A stretch of DNA of 64,000 nt. Source: Variovorax sp. PAMC 28711. GTDB lineage: Bacteria; Pseudomonadota; Gammaproteobacteria; Burkholderiales; Burkholderiaceae_C. The position numbers and the translations under genes are program-made. Location of the stretch: NCBI RefSeq assembly GCF_001577265.1, contig NZ_CP014517.1, forward strand, positions 797,001 through 861,000, given 5' to 3'. Shown here one piece after another: positions 1-8,660 of this stretch. Under the pieces are notes generated by a model. The model did no database searches and was not told the origin of the DNA. It saw only the letters and a program-made list of their open reading frames with translations. How positions within the stretch are numbered: position 1 is the first letter of the stretch; each line of letters begins with the position of its first letter.

Positions 1-114
1 CCCAACTGCGACGAAATCGCAGTACCTGCTGCTTTTTCTCTGAGCGTCGTGTTGCCGGCGTCAAGTCGCTTGCCTGCTTGACCCGCCCTCGCGCCTCACG
101 CAGATTCGCGAGCC

Positions 115-831
115 ATGCACATCGACTCACTCACCGTTTCGCACCGCTTCCAGGGCCCGCCACGCTCGGGCAATGGTGGCTATGTCTGCGGCCGTATTGC
201 AGACCGCCTGCCGGGCACCGTCAGCGTCCGCCTGAGGGCACCGCCGCCGCTGGACACGCCGCTGCGCCTCGAATCCGGCTGCGACAGCGCACAGCTCTTC
301 GATGGCGCGACACTGATCGGCGAGGCCCACGGCTCCGCGCTGACGATGCAGCCGCCCGCTGCCCCCTCCTACGAAGAAGTCGAAGCCGCCAGCCATCGCT
401 TCCTCGGCGCTCGCCAGCACCCGTTCCCACACTGCTTTGTTTGCGGGCCGGCCCGCGCAGCGGGCGACGGCCTGCGCATCCTGCCCGGCGCGATCGGTGA
501 TGGCGTGGTCGGCGCCCCGTGGCTCCCCGATGCATCGCTCGCCGACGCAGACGGCGTGGTGCGACGCGAGTTCCTGTGGGCCGCGCTGGATTGCACCAGC
601 GGCTTCTCGGTGCTGCCATTGCCCGAAGGGCTCAGCATGGTCCTCGGCGAGTTCTGCGTGTCGATCGAGGGCTCGGCATCACCCGGCGAGCGCTGCGTGG
701 TCACCGGCTGGCCGCTCTGCCACGAGGGTCGCAAGCGCTCGGCCGGTTCGGCGGTCTACGGCGGCAATGGCCGCCTGATCGCTCAGGCACGCGCGGTGTG
801 GATCGAGGTGCCGCTGGCGGATTGGCGCTGA
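115..831 (+). CDS. Double-hotdog, thioesterase-like protein of unknown substrate
   Basis: A 238-residue soluble protein with no signal peptide or membrane segment. The clearest mark is PFPHCFVCGP at residues 103-112, a Cys-x-x-Cys-Gly segment that sits between the two halves in a family of tandem hotdog-fold proteins related to acyl-CoA thioesterases. The N-terminal half has the glycine-rich GNGGYVCG stretch (19-26) usual at the start of the first hotdog helix. The family assignment is from recalled pattern; the substrate is unknown and no catalytic residue can be named. It appears to be a single-gene unit: nothing recognisable precedes it in the first 114 bases, and 145 bases separate it from the next gene. 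Confidence 0.6.
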   Translation: MHIDSLTVSHRFQGPPRSGNGGYVCGRIADRLPGTVSVRLRAPPPLDTPLRLESGCDSAQLFDGATLIGEAHGSALTMQPPAAPSYEEVEAASHRFLGARQHPFPHCFVCGPARAAGDGLRILPGAIGDGVVGAPWLPDASLADADGVVRREFLWAALDCTSGFSVLPLPEGLSMVLGEFCVSIEGSASPGERCVVTGWPLCHEGRKRSAGSAVYGGNGRLIAQARAVWIEVPLADWR

Positions 832-976
832 GCGTTGGCCCGAGCGAAAATGCAAGAGAAAAGTGGTCTCAGCGCTTATTCCACGGGCCCAGCCAGCTAT
901 CAAAAAAAAATAGCAAACTGAGCGCTGTTGCATCCCACAACACGATCAGGTTCATGCGGGGCTAGACTGCCCGCCC

Positions 977-1300
977 ATGCTGAAACTCTGGTTGATTCCT
1001 CTCACCTTCCTGGCTGCCGGCACCGCAGGCGCGGCGACCTCCTGTGAGACCCTGCGCGCCGACATCGAAGCGAAGATCGGCGCGGCCGGTGTCACCCGCT
1101 TCACGGTGACCACGGTCGACGCCAACACGCCGGCCAGCGGGCAGGTGGTGGGCAGTTGCGAGCTCGGCAACAAGAAGATCGTCTACGTGCGCGAAGGCGG
1201 CGCTGTGGCGGATGCCGGGGCAGCGCGCCCGCGCAGCGAACCCATGCTGACCGAGTGCAAGGACGGCAGCGTTTCCGTCGGCGGCGATTGCCGCAAGTAA
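977..1300 (+). CDS. DUF1161 family small secreted protein
   Basis: A 107-residue protein with a clear Sec signal peptide (residues 1 to about 20, hydrophobic core then Ala-Gly-Ala-Ala). The mature part has the DUF1161 layout: a SCETLRADIEAKI start, a TVDAN turn, GSCELG in the middle and four cysteines able to form two disulfides. DUF1161 proteins are small periplasmic proteins of unknown function, common in proteobacteria. The mature domain is followed by a short Ala/Pro/Arg linker and a C-terminal TECKDGS...GDC segment. It converges on the DUF4124 gene, the two stops being 14 bases apart. Confidence 0.75.
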   Translation: MLKLWLIPLTFLAAGTAGAATSCETLRADIEAKIGAAGVTRFTVTTVDANTPASGQVVGSCELGNKKIVYVREGGAVADAGAARPRSEPMLTECKDGSVSVGGDCRK

Positions 1301-1313
1301 ACGGCCGCGCCGG

Positions 1314-1919
1314 CTACTGACAGACCACCGTGGTGCCCACCGGCCGGCAGTTCTTGCCGTCGATGCTCCGGTAGCGGTCCAGCGCGCCGGAAGACCGGTT
1401 GTAGGTGTTGCCTTGCGTGTCGTTGCAACCGCCTGCGTCGCAGTTGCGGATCTGCGGACGCATGTCCTGCAGCCCTGCCGGCGCACGCGGGGCGATGGTG
1501 CCCGGGTAGGGATAACCGCCGAGATTGTTTCTCGTGTAGTCCTCCGCGCGGCGCAGTTGCTCCATTTCACGCACCCGTTCGGTCTCGCGCACCCGCTCTG
1601 CCTCCTGCAGCCGGGCGAACTCGCGTTGCTGCGCATCGGCGCGATCGGCGACGGCGCGCTGTTCGGCCGGGCCGGGGCCTGCGCGCGCCGGAGCGGGGGC
1701 CGGCGCCACAACCTCTGGCACAGCGGCGCGGCGCACGGGCTCCGGCTGCGGCGTAGTGGCTTCGGCGCCCAGCACCTGCCGGGACTCGCGAGCGTTTGAC
1801 GGGCATTGTTGGTCGGTATAGCTCACGTTGCCCGCTGCGTTGACGCAGCGGATGACCTGCGCCCCCGCAGTCGCGCTGAACAGGCCGAGGAGTACTGCAA
1901 GGGCGAGGATGTGGGGCAT
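1314..1919 (-). CDS. DUF4124 domain secreted protein with a charged coiled coil
   Basis: The ATG at 1919 is preferred because it begins a good Sec signal peptide (MPHILALAVLLGLFSATAGA); an upstream in-frame start would add a non-hydrophobic extension. Residues 20 to about 45 form the DUF4124 motif (CVNAAGNVSYTDQQCP), found at the N terminus of many proteobacterial envelope proteins. An Ala/Pro-rich linker follows, then a strongly charged Arg/Glu helix around residues 90-125 that should be a coiled coil, then a cysteine-containing tail. 201 residues. The role is unknown; an envelope location is inferred from the signal peptide. Confidence 0.7.
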   Translation of the reverse strand: MPHILALAVLLGLFSATAGAQVIRCVNAAGNVSYTDQQCPSNARESRQVLGAEATTPQPEPVRRAAVPEVVAPAPAPARAGPGPAEQRAVADRADAQQREFARLQEAERVRETERVREMEQLRRAEDYTRNNLGGYPYPGTIAPRAPAGLQDMRPQIRNCDAGGCNDTQGNTYNRSSGALDRYRSIDGKNCRPVGTTVVCQ

Positions 1920-1973
1920 AAGGCGTCCATTGTGGTGCCAGGCGCCGGAATGCGGCAATCGAACCCATCGCCT

Positions 1974-2648
1974 CTAGAAGATGTCCGGCTCCCCCGCCGT
2001 CGCGCCGAACTGCGTCTGCAGGAAGTCCATGCCGCAGCCCTGATCGGCCTGCAGGATGTGTTCGCTGAACATCCATCCATAGCCGCGCTCGAAGCGCGGC
2101 GCAGGCGGCGTCCACTTGGCGCGGCGGCGCGCCAGCTCATCGTCACTCACATCGAGATGGATACGGCGGTTCGGCACGTCGACGCCGACAATGTCGCCCG
2201 TCTTCACCAGCGCCAGATTGCCGCCGATGGCCAATCGTCGAACACCACCGCCGGGCCGCTGTGCTGCAGGAACTTCTCGCTCATCGCGCTGGGCTTGATG
2301 ACGCAGCCGTCGGGGGGCGAGATTGCCCTTGCGCATCGCCAGCGAGCCTTCGTTGGAGACCGCGTTGTCGAGGGTGCGGATCACGTCGTCGTTGTAGACC
2401 TGCGCGCCTTCGAGATTGCCGCGCACGGTGAGGCCGCTCACGGTCAACTCGTCGAGGTGCAGGTGCGGTTCGAGGCGCTTCATCAAGGCCGGCAAGCCAC
2501 CTGCGCAATCGAAATCTTCCATCAGGTAGGCGCTGGTGCCGTTCGGACGGATGTTGGCGATGGCGGGCACGGTGCGGCTGATGCGGTCGAAGTCTTCCAG
2601 GGCGACGTCGGTGAGGAAGGCATTGCGCGTCTGCCACGGTGACTGCAC
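1974..2648 (-). pseudogene. Remnant of an IlvD/Edd family dehydratase (sugar-acid or dihydroxy-acid)
   Basis: Read on the minus strand this is the C-terminal half of an IlvD/Edd iron-sulfur dehydratase: FDRISRTVPAIANIRPNG, then YLMEDFDCAGGLPALM, then VYNDDVIRTLDNAVS, and the family-typical tail GYGWMFSEHILQADQGC. Three lesions are visible. The N-terminal part is missing beyond about 2640. A G run of six at 2312-2317, where five would keep the frame, breaks the frame after NLAP. About 70 residues normally found between VVFDDW and the ALVKTGD segment are absent. The end of the protein is intact. The tail is closest in style to arabonate-type dehydratases, but the substrate cannot be fixed. Confidence 0.75.
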
Positions 2649-3103
2649 GCGTGGGCACGGCCATCGCCGGCGCGAAGGCCGAGGTGGTGATCGGCTCGCC
2701 CTACTTCGTTCCGGGAAAACCCGGAATGAACGGCCTGCGGGCCGCGATCGACAACGACGTGCGCATCGAGGTCATCACCAACTCGCTGGCATCGAACGAC
2801 GAACCCTACGCGAGCGCGGCCTACGGGCGCTATCGCGTCGATATGCTGAAGATGGGCGTCGATCTGTAAGAGATCGACTCGGGCCAGCTGCGCAACGACT
2901 CGTTCATCAGCGCGGCGCTGCACACATCGATTGGCCGTTCGCATTCCAAGCTGATCGTGCGCGACCGCGACACGACATTCGTGGGTTCAATGAACATGGA
3001 CCTGCGCTCGGTGAACGATGCCCAGAAGATCTACACGAGCGATCCCGAAGTCGACTTCGGGATCAGGCTCGTGTTCCCGTTCGTCAGCGAGAGCCTTCTG
3101 TAG
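2640..3103 (+). pseudogene. C-terminal remnant of a phospholipase D / cardiolipin synthase-like protein
   Basis: Translated from about 2640 the frame gives the linker between the two PLD domains (EVVIGSPYFVPGKPGM, then IEVITNSLASNDEP, then YRVDMLKMGVDL), an in-frame TAA stop at 2867-2869, and after the stop the second HKD motif (SHSKLIVRD with FVGSMNMDLRS following). The HKD residues are still readable, but the first PLD domain and the normal C terminus are gone. It abuts the IlvD remnant at about 2640, so an old rearrangement probably fused two broken genes head to head. The final bases overlap the end of the neighbouring CorC-type gene. Confidence 0.75.
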
Positions 3104-4418
3104 CCACGGGCTGATGCCCGGCGGTGCCTTCCATCGGCACGGCGACGATGCGGTCGATGCGTCGGCCTTCGAGCGCAACGACTTCGAACTCCCAGCCTGC
3201 GCATTCGATCTTGTCGCCGGCTTCGGGCATGTGGCCCGACACCGCCATGACCAGACCGGCCACGGTGTTGTAGCGCCCGCGCTCTTCTTCCGGCAGCTCC
3301 CGGATTGCCAGTCGCGCGCGCAGTTCCGACACGGGCATCAGGCCATCGAGTTCCCAGGCGCCGTCGGCGCGCTGGGTCGCCCAGGCGTCGGTCTGCATGC
3401 CGGGCTGCAGCTCGCCGGTGATGGCTTCGAGCAGGTCGCGCGGCGTCATGAGCCCCTGCACCACGCCGTATTCGTCGACCACGAAGACGAGGCGCCCCGC
3501 GCGTTCTCGGAACTGCTCGAGCAGTTCCATGCCGGTGAGCGTTTCGGGCACGAAGGACGCCGGCTGCGCCGCGCTTTCGATGGTGCCGTCGTGTGCCGGG
3601 CCGAGGCGCAGCAGATGCGCGACGCTGATCACGCCGACCACGTCGTCGAGCGAGCCACGACACACCGGATACCAGGAATGCACGAGATTGAGCGCACCGG
3701 CGGCTGTGACGGTCTGCAGACTCTGCGCCACCGTGCCCGAGGCTTCGAGCCACTCGATGTCGATGCGCGGAATCATCAGAGACGACAGCCGACGGTCGTC
3801 AAGGTGAAAAATGTTGCGCACCATCTGGTGCTCGTGCAGCTCGATGAGGCCGGCATCGACGCCCTCTTCCAGGCTGGCCGAAATTTCTTCCTCGGTCACC
3901 ACGCGCGCCGAGTTGGTGTCGATGCGCAGCAGCTTCAGGATGCCGGCAGTCGCGCCCGACAGCAGCAGCACGAACGGCTTGGCCCCCTTGGCCAGCCAGC
4001 GCATCGGCCGTGCCACGAAACGCGCAACCGGCTCGGGATACAGCTGCCCGATGCGCTTGGGCACCAGCTCGCCGAAGATGATCGTGAAGAAGGTGATGCA
4101 GGCGACCACCGCCGCCGTCGACGCGATGCTCGCCGTGCCGGCGCGAAGTCCCGACTCTTCCATCCACACCGCGAGCGGTGCCGCGAATGCCGCCTCGCCG
4201 ACGATGCCGCTCAGCATGCCGATGGACGTGATGCCGATCTGCACGCTCGACAAAAACTGCGTCGGGTCTTCCATCAGTTTCAGCGCCGCGGCGGCGCCGG
4301 CATCCCCCGTTTCGGCCATGGCGGCGAGCCGTGCACGACGGCTGGTGGAAAGCGCCATTTCGGACATGGAGAACAACGCGTTGAGCGTCGTCAACAAGGC
4401 CAGCAGAAAAACGTCCAT
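3084..4418 (-). CDS. CNNM/CorC family membrane protein (hemolysin family, DUF21-CBS-CorC_HlyC)
   Basis: A 444-residue inner-membrane protein. Residues 1 to about 190 form the DUF21/CNNM transmembrane domain, opening with MDVFLLALLTTLNALFSMSE; the ITSIGMLSGIVGE and FGELVPKRIG segments are family hallmarks. Residues about 205-330 are a CBS pair (LMIPRIDIEWLE, then RLVFVVDEYGVVQGLMTPRD). The last 90 residues form the CorC_HlyC FAD-like domain (YNTVAGLVMAV...GWEFEVVALEG RRIDRI region). Family members are linked to divalent cation (Mg2+/Co2+) efflux; the older name hemolysin is historical. It is transcribed away from apaH and its 3-prime end overlaps the PLD remnant. Confidence 0.85.
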   Translation of the reverse strand: MDVFLLALLTTLNALFSMSEMALSTSRRARLAAMAETGDAGAAAALKLMEDPTQFLSSVQIGITSIGMLSGIVGEAAFAAPLAVWMEESGLRAGTASIASTAAVVACITFFTIIFGELVPKRIGQLYPEPVARFVARPMRWLAKGAKPFVLLLSGATAGILKLLRIDTNSARVVTEEEISASLEEGVDAGLIELHEHQMVRNIFHLDDRRLSSLMIPRIDIEWLEASGTVAQSLQTVTAAGALNLVHSWYPVCRGSLDDVVGVISVAHLLRLGPAHDGTIESAAQPASFVPETLTGMELLEQFRERAGRLVFVVDEYGVVQGLMTPRDLLEAITGELQPGMQTDAWATQRADGAWELDGLMPVSELRARLAIRELPEEERGRYNTVAGLVMAVSGHMPEAGDKIECAGWEFEVVALEGRRIDRIVAVPMEGTAGHQPVATEGSR

Positions 4419-4440
4419 GAACGAAGCAGAGAATGAGGGA

Positions 4441-5285
4441 ATGTCACTTTACTTGATCGGCGACGTGCAGGGCTGCGATGCCGCGCTCGGGCGCCTGCTG
4501 GAAAAAATCGATTTCTCCCGAGCCGCGACCAGCTCGTGCTGCTCGGCGACCTGGTCAACCGCGGGCCGGATTCTGCGGCCGTGCTGCGCCGCGCGCACCA
4601 GCTCGGCGATGCGGCGCGCAGCCTGCTCGGCAACCACGATTTGCACCTGCTCGGCGTGGCGCACGGCGCGCGCGGACGTGGCCGCAAGGACACGCTGGCG
4701 CCGTTGCTCGCGGCGCCCGACAGCGAGGCCATGCTCGACTGGCTGCGCCACCAGTCGATGGCGCTGCACCGGCGTATCGGCGGGCGCGACCTGCTCATGG
4801 TGCATGCGGGCGTGTTGCCGCAGTGGGGGCTGGGCGAAGTGCTGTCGCTCGCGTCCGAGGTCGAATCGGTGCTGCGCGGCCCAGCGCTCGGCGAGTTCCT
4901 GCTGACGATGTACGGCAACGAGCCTGCGGCGTGGGACGACGCGCTCCACGGGGCCGCGCGCCTGCGCGTGATCGTCAACGCCCTCACGCGGCTGCGCTTT
5001 TGCGATGCCGCCGGCACGATGGATTTCGATGCGAAGGAAGGCGCCGACACGGCGCCCGCGGGCTTCATGCCGTGGTTCGACGTGCCGGGCCGCCAGACCG
5101 CCGACGCCACCGTCGCGTTCGGCCACTGGTCGACGCTCGGTTGGCTCTCGCGGCCCGATCTGATCTCGACCGATACCGGCTGCGTCTGGGGCGGTTGCCT
5201 CAGCGCCGCGCGCATCGGCGCCACGCTCGACGATCGCGAGCACATCGAGGTGCAGTGCGAGCAGGCACAGGCGCCCGGCGCCTGA
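4441..5285 (+). pseudogene. apaH: Bis(5'-nucleosyl)-tetraphosphatase ApaH, interrupted by a one-base frameshift
   Basis: ApaH hydrolyses diadenosine tetraphosphate to two ADP. The start at 4441 gives MSLYLIGDVQGCDAALGRLL, the metallophosphatase GDxxG motif. The frame is lost at residue 26, inside a C run (4517-4519) where one extra C would restore SPSRDQLVLLGDLVNRGP. From there the other frame continues with RSLLGNHDLHLL, LLMVHAGVLPQWG, MYGNEP and AFGHWSTLGWL to the stop, so every catalytic motif is present. The lesion is a single base in a homopolymer, so the gene is either newly dead or, equally likely, a sequencing error in a working gene. It runs divergently from the CorC-type gene. Confidence 0.85.
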
Positions 5286-5333
5286 TCGCGTCGCCGCGCC
5301 TCACGCTGCCCTCATCGAACTTCCTGTCTCCGC

Positions 5334-5794
5334 ATGACCCTTCCTACACCGACCCGGACCGACGTGCACGCACGCCTGCCGGCACGCGACGAGATCGCTC
5401 TGATCGACCTGCGCGAAGAAGATCCGTACGCGCAATCGCATCCGCTGTGGGCCGCCAACCTGCCGCTCTCGCGGCTCGAGCTCGACGCGAGGCGCCACAT
5501 CCCCGGCGCAGGGGTCGTGGTCCGCGCGCAGCTGGCGCAGGCGCTCGATGTGGTTCCGCGCGCCGAGCGGTACGTGCGCACCTGCGAGAACGGGGGCAAA
5601 GCCGTCTGGTTTGCCGCCGGCCTTCCGGAAGAAAGTATCGACACCCGACTGGCCACGCCGCGCAGCGACCGCTATCGCCGACCGTACGAAGGCACCGATG
5701 CGCCGCGCGGGCGATGCAGGCGTACCTGGATTGGGAGTTCAGCCTGGTCGACCAGCTGGCACGCGACGGCACGCACCACTGCACCGTCATCTGA
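5334..5794 (+). pseudogene. Collapsed remnant of a multi-domain rhodanese protein
   Basis: The start (MTLPTPTRTDVHARLPARDE, IALIDLREEDPYAQSHPLWA) matches the N terminus of multi-domain rhodanese-like sulfurtransferases of Burkholderiales. The text then jumps to an internal ARRHIPGAGVVVRAQLAQ segment (start of a later rhodanese domain) and on to the C terminus (TRLATPRSDRYRRPYEGTDA). Near 5700-5712 the frame is lost by one base; the other frame ends with MQAYLDWEFSLVDQLARDG and a stop at 5794. No catalytic Cys loop is left. Full-length relatives have several hundred more residues, so most of the gene has been removed by internal deletions. The stop codon lies within a perfect inverted repeat (5781-5800). 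Confidence 0.7.
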
Positions 5795-5806
5795 CGGTGC
5801 GGGCGA

Positions 5807-7288
5807 TCAGCTCGATTCGCTGGTCTTGAAGAGCGCAGCGACCTTCCGCTTGGTCTTGATGTTGGCGGAAATGCCACGCGCCGGTGCGCCCTTGGCGGCC
5901 GCTTCCCAGGCCGGCGTGGCTTCCGGATTCGGCTGGCCCGCTTCGTAGGGCTGGTCGAAGAACGGATCGCGCGGCGCCGACGGCGCGCGGTGCGGCCGTC
6001 CGCCGCCACCGGCACTGCTGCCGCGCACGGGTCGTGGCTCGGCCCGTTCGCGTGGCTGGTCGAGCACATCGCGTGCGTCACCGGCTTCGCCTTCTTCGCG
6101 CCAATGGCGGCGGCCGTCGTTGATGCGGCCGCGCGGCATGTCTTCTGCGAACTCGACGGCTTCCAGCTCGATCTTTTTCTTGATGAGCTTTTCGATGTCA
6201 GCGACGAGCCGGGCATCGTTGCCGCCGCTCGCGAAGCTCACCGCCAGACCCGAGGCACCGGCACGGCCAGTGCGGCCGATGCGGTGCACGTAGTCTTCGG
6301 CGTTGAACGGAATGTCGAAGTTGAAGACCGCCGGCACGTCCTTGATGTCCAGGCCGCGCGCCGCGACGTCGGTGCAGACGAGCAAGTCGACCTCGCCCTT
6401 CTTGAACGCGTCGAGCGCCTTCAGGCGTTCGTCCTGGCTCTTGTCGCCATGCAGCGCGGTGGTCTTGAGGCCTTCGCGTTCGAGCGAGCGTGCCAGCCGG
6501 GCACAACCCAGCTTGCTGTTCACGAAGACGAAAGCCTGCGTGATGCCGCGCTGCTGGATGATCTGCTTGAGTGCGCGCCGCTTGTCGTCGTCGCCCACGC
6601 TGTAGAAATGCTGTTCGACAGTGGAGGCGGTCTCGTTCGGCCGCGCCACTTCGATGGTGACCGGGTCCTGCAGGTAGCTGCCGGCCAGTCGCTTGATTTC
6701 AGGCGAGAACGTGGCCGAGAAAAGCAGCGTGATGCGCTTCTTCGGCAGGTAGCTCAGGATGCGCTGCAGATCGGGCAAAAAGCCGATGTCGAGCATCCGG
6801 TCGGCCTCGTCGAGCACCACGTACTCGACCTGGTTCAACACCGCGTTCTTCGCTTCGATGTGGTCGAGCAGCCGGCCCGGCGTGGCGACGAGCACTTCGA
6901 CGCCCTTTTTGAGCTCGACGGTCTGCGGCCTCATGTCCATGCCGCCGAACACCACCGCGCTGCGCAGGTTGGTGTACTTGGCGTACAGCTCGACCTGCTG
7001 CGCGACCTGCACGGCCAATTCGCGGGTCGGCAGCAGCACCAGCGCACGCACGGGATGGCGCGCCGGCGAAGTGGAGGTGTTCTCGTGCGCCATCATTCGC
7101 TGCAGCAGCGGAAGCGCGAAAGCGGCGGTCTTGCCGGTGCCGGTTTGCGCGGCGCCCATCACGTCCTGCCCGGAGAGCACGACCGGGATGGCCTGCTCCT
7201 GGATGGGTGTCATGGTCTCGTAGCCCATTTCGGCTACGGCGCGCGCCAGCGGTTCCGCCAGCGAAAGATTGGAAAAAGAGCTTGTCAT
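5807..7288 (-). CDS. rhlE: DEAD-box ATP-dependent RNA helicase, RhlE type
   Basis: A 493-residue cytoplasmic RNA helicase. The ATG at 7288, preceded by a GAGGG ribosome site, gives the family start MTSSFSNLSLAEPLARAVAE. Motifs in order: Q motif (MTPIQEQAIPVV), Walker A (AQTGTGKTAAF), Ib (TPGRLLDH), DEAD (VVLDEADRMLDIGFL), SAT (LLFSATFSPE), and the arginine-finger motif HRIGRTGRAG. The C-terminal 100 or so residues are basic and low-complexity (GSSAGGGGRPHRAP), as usual for RhlE. Such helicases remodel RNA in ribosome assembly and in the degradosome. Its end converges with the rhodanese remnant. Confidence 0.9.
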   Translation of the reverse strand: MTSSFSNLSLAEPLARAVAEMGYETMTPIQEQAIPVVLSGQDVMGAAQTGTGKTAAFALPLLQRMMAHENTSTSPARHPVRALVLLPTRELAVQVAQQVELYAKYTNLRSAVVFGGMDMRPQTVELKKGVEVLVATPGRLLDHIEAKNAVLNQVEYVVLDEADRMLDIGFLPDLQRILSYLPKKRITLLFSATFSPEIKRLAGSYLQDPVTIEVARPNETASTVEQHFYSVGDDDKRRALKQIIQQRGITQAFVFVNSKLGCARLARSLEREGLKTTALHGDKSQDERLKALDAFKKGEVDLLVCTDVAARGLDIKDVPAVFNFDIPFNAEDYVHRIGRTGRAGASGLAVSFASGGNDARLVADIEKLIKKKIELEAVEFAEDMPRGRINDGRRHWREEGEAGDARDVLDQPRERAEPRPVRGSSAGGGGRPHRAPSAPRDPFFDQPYEAGQPNPEATPAWEAAAKGAPARGISANIKTKRKVAALFKTSESS

Positions 7289-7365
7289 TAAGCCCTCTAT
7301 TGTCGCACTGCCGGAAAAAAGGGCAGTGACGGCTGGATGACACCCTCCGGCGCGCGGCCTTTTTC

Positions 7366-8247
7366 TCAGAGGGTCTTGGCGTTGAACGTGTCGCAGGAAC
7401 TCATGCTGCCGCTCTGGTAACCCGCTCCGAACCACTTCTGGCGCTGGGCGCTGGAGCCATGCGTGAAGCTGTCAGGCACCACCGCGCGGCCCGCCGAACG
7501 CTGCAACGCGTCGTCACCGATCTTCTGCGCGGCATTCATGGCGGCTTCGATGTCGCCCGGGTCGAGCCACTTCTTGGATTCCTGCGAATGGTTCGCCCAC
7601 ACGCCGGCAAAGCAGTCGGCCTGCAACTCGACCCGCACGCTGATCGCGTTGTTCTGCGTCTGGCTGAGGCGGCCCCGCATGCCGTCGACCTTGGCGGTGA
7701 TGCCGAGTTCGTCCTGCACATGGTGGCCGACCTCGTGCGCGATCACGTAAGCCTGCGCGAATTCGCCCGGTGCGCCGAGCTGGTTCTTCAGCGTGTCGTA
7801 GAACGCCAGGTCGATGTAGACCTTCTGGTCGCCGGGGCAGTAGAACGGGCCCATGGCCGCCTGGCCTGTGCCGCAGGCCGTCGGCGTCACGCCGCGGAAC
7901 AGCACGAGCTTCGGCGCGTGGTAGGTACCACCGTTCTGCCTGAAAAGGTCGGTCCATACCACTTCGGTGTTCTTCAGGACCGTCGAGACGAAAGCGGCCT
8001 GGCGGTCGCTCGGTGGGGGCGCATGGGCCGGCCCCTGCTGCTGCACTTGGGGGGCAGGGCTGCCGCCGCTCAACAGGCCAAGAACGGTCAGCGGATTGAT
8101 GCCGAACACCCACCCCGCGATCAGGGCGACCGCCACGGTTCCGATGCCGATGCTGCGCCCACCGATGAAGCCGCCGCCACCCCCCCCGCCACCGCTGTCG
8201 CGACGGTCTTCGACGTTGTCCGACTGCTCGTTGCCTTCCCATCTCAT
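7366..8247 (-). CDS. Neutral zinc metallopeptidase, YpfJ family
   Basis: A 293-residue protein with the layout of the zinc_peptidase (YpfJ) family. It has a short hydrophilic N terminus, a glycine run at residues 19-26 encoded by a C-rich tract near 8180, one membrane anchor (about 33-60), then a catalytic domain with YVIAHEVGHHVQD, the HExxH-like HEVGH zinc site, and later QADCFAGVWAN, which supplies the further ligand region. The start at 8247 has an AAGGAG site upstream. The family is membrane-anchored with the catalytic domain probably periplasmic; the substrate is unknown. The poly-C tract is prone to slippage and could vary the glycine count. Confidence 0.85.
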   Translation of the reverse strand: MRWEGNEQSDNVEDRRDSGGGGGGGGFIGGRSIGIGTVAVALIAGWVFGINPLTVLGLLSGGSPAPQVQQQGPAHAPPPSDRQAAFVSTVLKNTEVVWTDLFRQNGGTYHAPKLVLFRGVTPTACGTGQAAMGPFYCPGDQKVYIDLAFYDTLKNQLGAPGEFAQAYVIAHEVGHHVQDELGITAKVDGMRGRLSQTQNNAISVRVELQADCFAGVWANHSQESKKWLDPGDIEAAMNAAQKIGDDALQRSAGRAVVPDSFTHGSSAQRQKWFGAGYQSGSMSSCDTFNAKTL

Positions 8248-8296
8248 GCCACTCTCCTTGCCGGCTGCAAGCCGGCGGTCGCGCGATGGTACCGGG

Positions 8297-8545
8297 TCAA
8301 CGGCTGGCGGTGTAACCGACCGTCATCGCGTTGGAGCCACGATTCGCCGCGCCGGCATACCCCGGAACCGCGTTCGATTGCGCCGTCGCCTCGGCCGCCG
8401 CGCGCAGCTCGGCTTTTTGAACTTGCGATCGCGCGACGAGCGCCATGCTGGCCGCAAGCGCGATCACCGCGCAGACCAGCGCGGCGAGGAGCAATTTTTG
8501 AAAGGGGGAGAGGGCCCGGTCGCCGCCGTGATCCCAGCTGGTCAT
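8297..8545 (-). CDS. Small single-pass membrane protein, unknown function
   Basis: An 82-residue protein from the ATG at 8545, which has a GGAAA ribosome site; a longer reading from 8590 adds a non-conserved stretch. Residues 14-37 (PFQKLLLAALVCAVIALAAS region) form one transmembrane helix, followed by a short polar, Ala-rich segment that includes QVQKAELRAAAEATAQ. No family is recognised. It lies between the zinc peptidase and dcd genes in the same direction, but with gaps of 49 and 115 bases, so cotranscription is uncertain. Confidence 0.5.
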   Translation of the reverse strand: MTSWDHGGDRALSPFQKLLLAALVCAVIALAASMALVARSQVQKAELRAAAEATAQSNAVPGYAGAANRGSNAMTVGYTASR

Positions 8546-8660
8546 GTGATTTCCTTGGAGCGCGCCAGTGCGCGGTTCAGGCGAAAGCATGCGGGTGCCG
8601 GAGAAGCCGACTCGGTAGCGCCCAACGCAATCCCCTGTAGGAACGGGGCGCGGCGGTCGG

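Noticed and set aside
1..114. Possible 3-prime tail of an upstream gene ending at the TGA at 41-43
   Set aside because: Only about 13 codons (TATKSQYLLLFL) are visible and no family can be recognised; all three frames close within 80 bases.
832..976. A-rich tract (run of nine A near 901) as a promoter or terminator
   Set aside because: No stem precedes the run and no convincing -35/-10 pair is present.
5781..5800. Inverted repeat GCACCGTCA/TGACGGTGC as a terminator
   Set aside because: The loop is only two bases and neither strand has a T run after it; it is mentioned as a repeat, not called as a terminator.
8161..8220. C-rich tract as a phase-variation switch of the zinc peptidase
   Set aside because: The frame is intact and the tract encodes a glycine run typical of the family; no evidence of variation.
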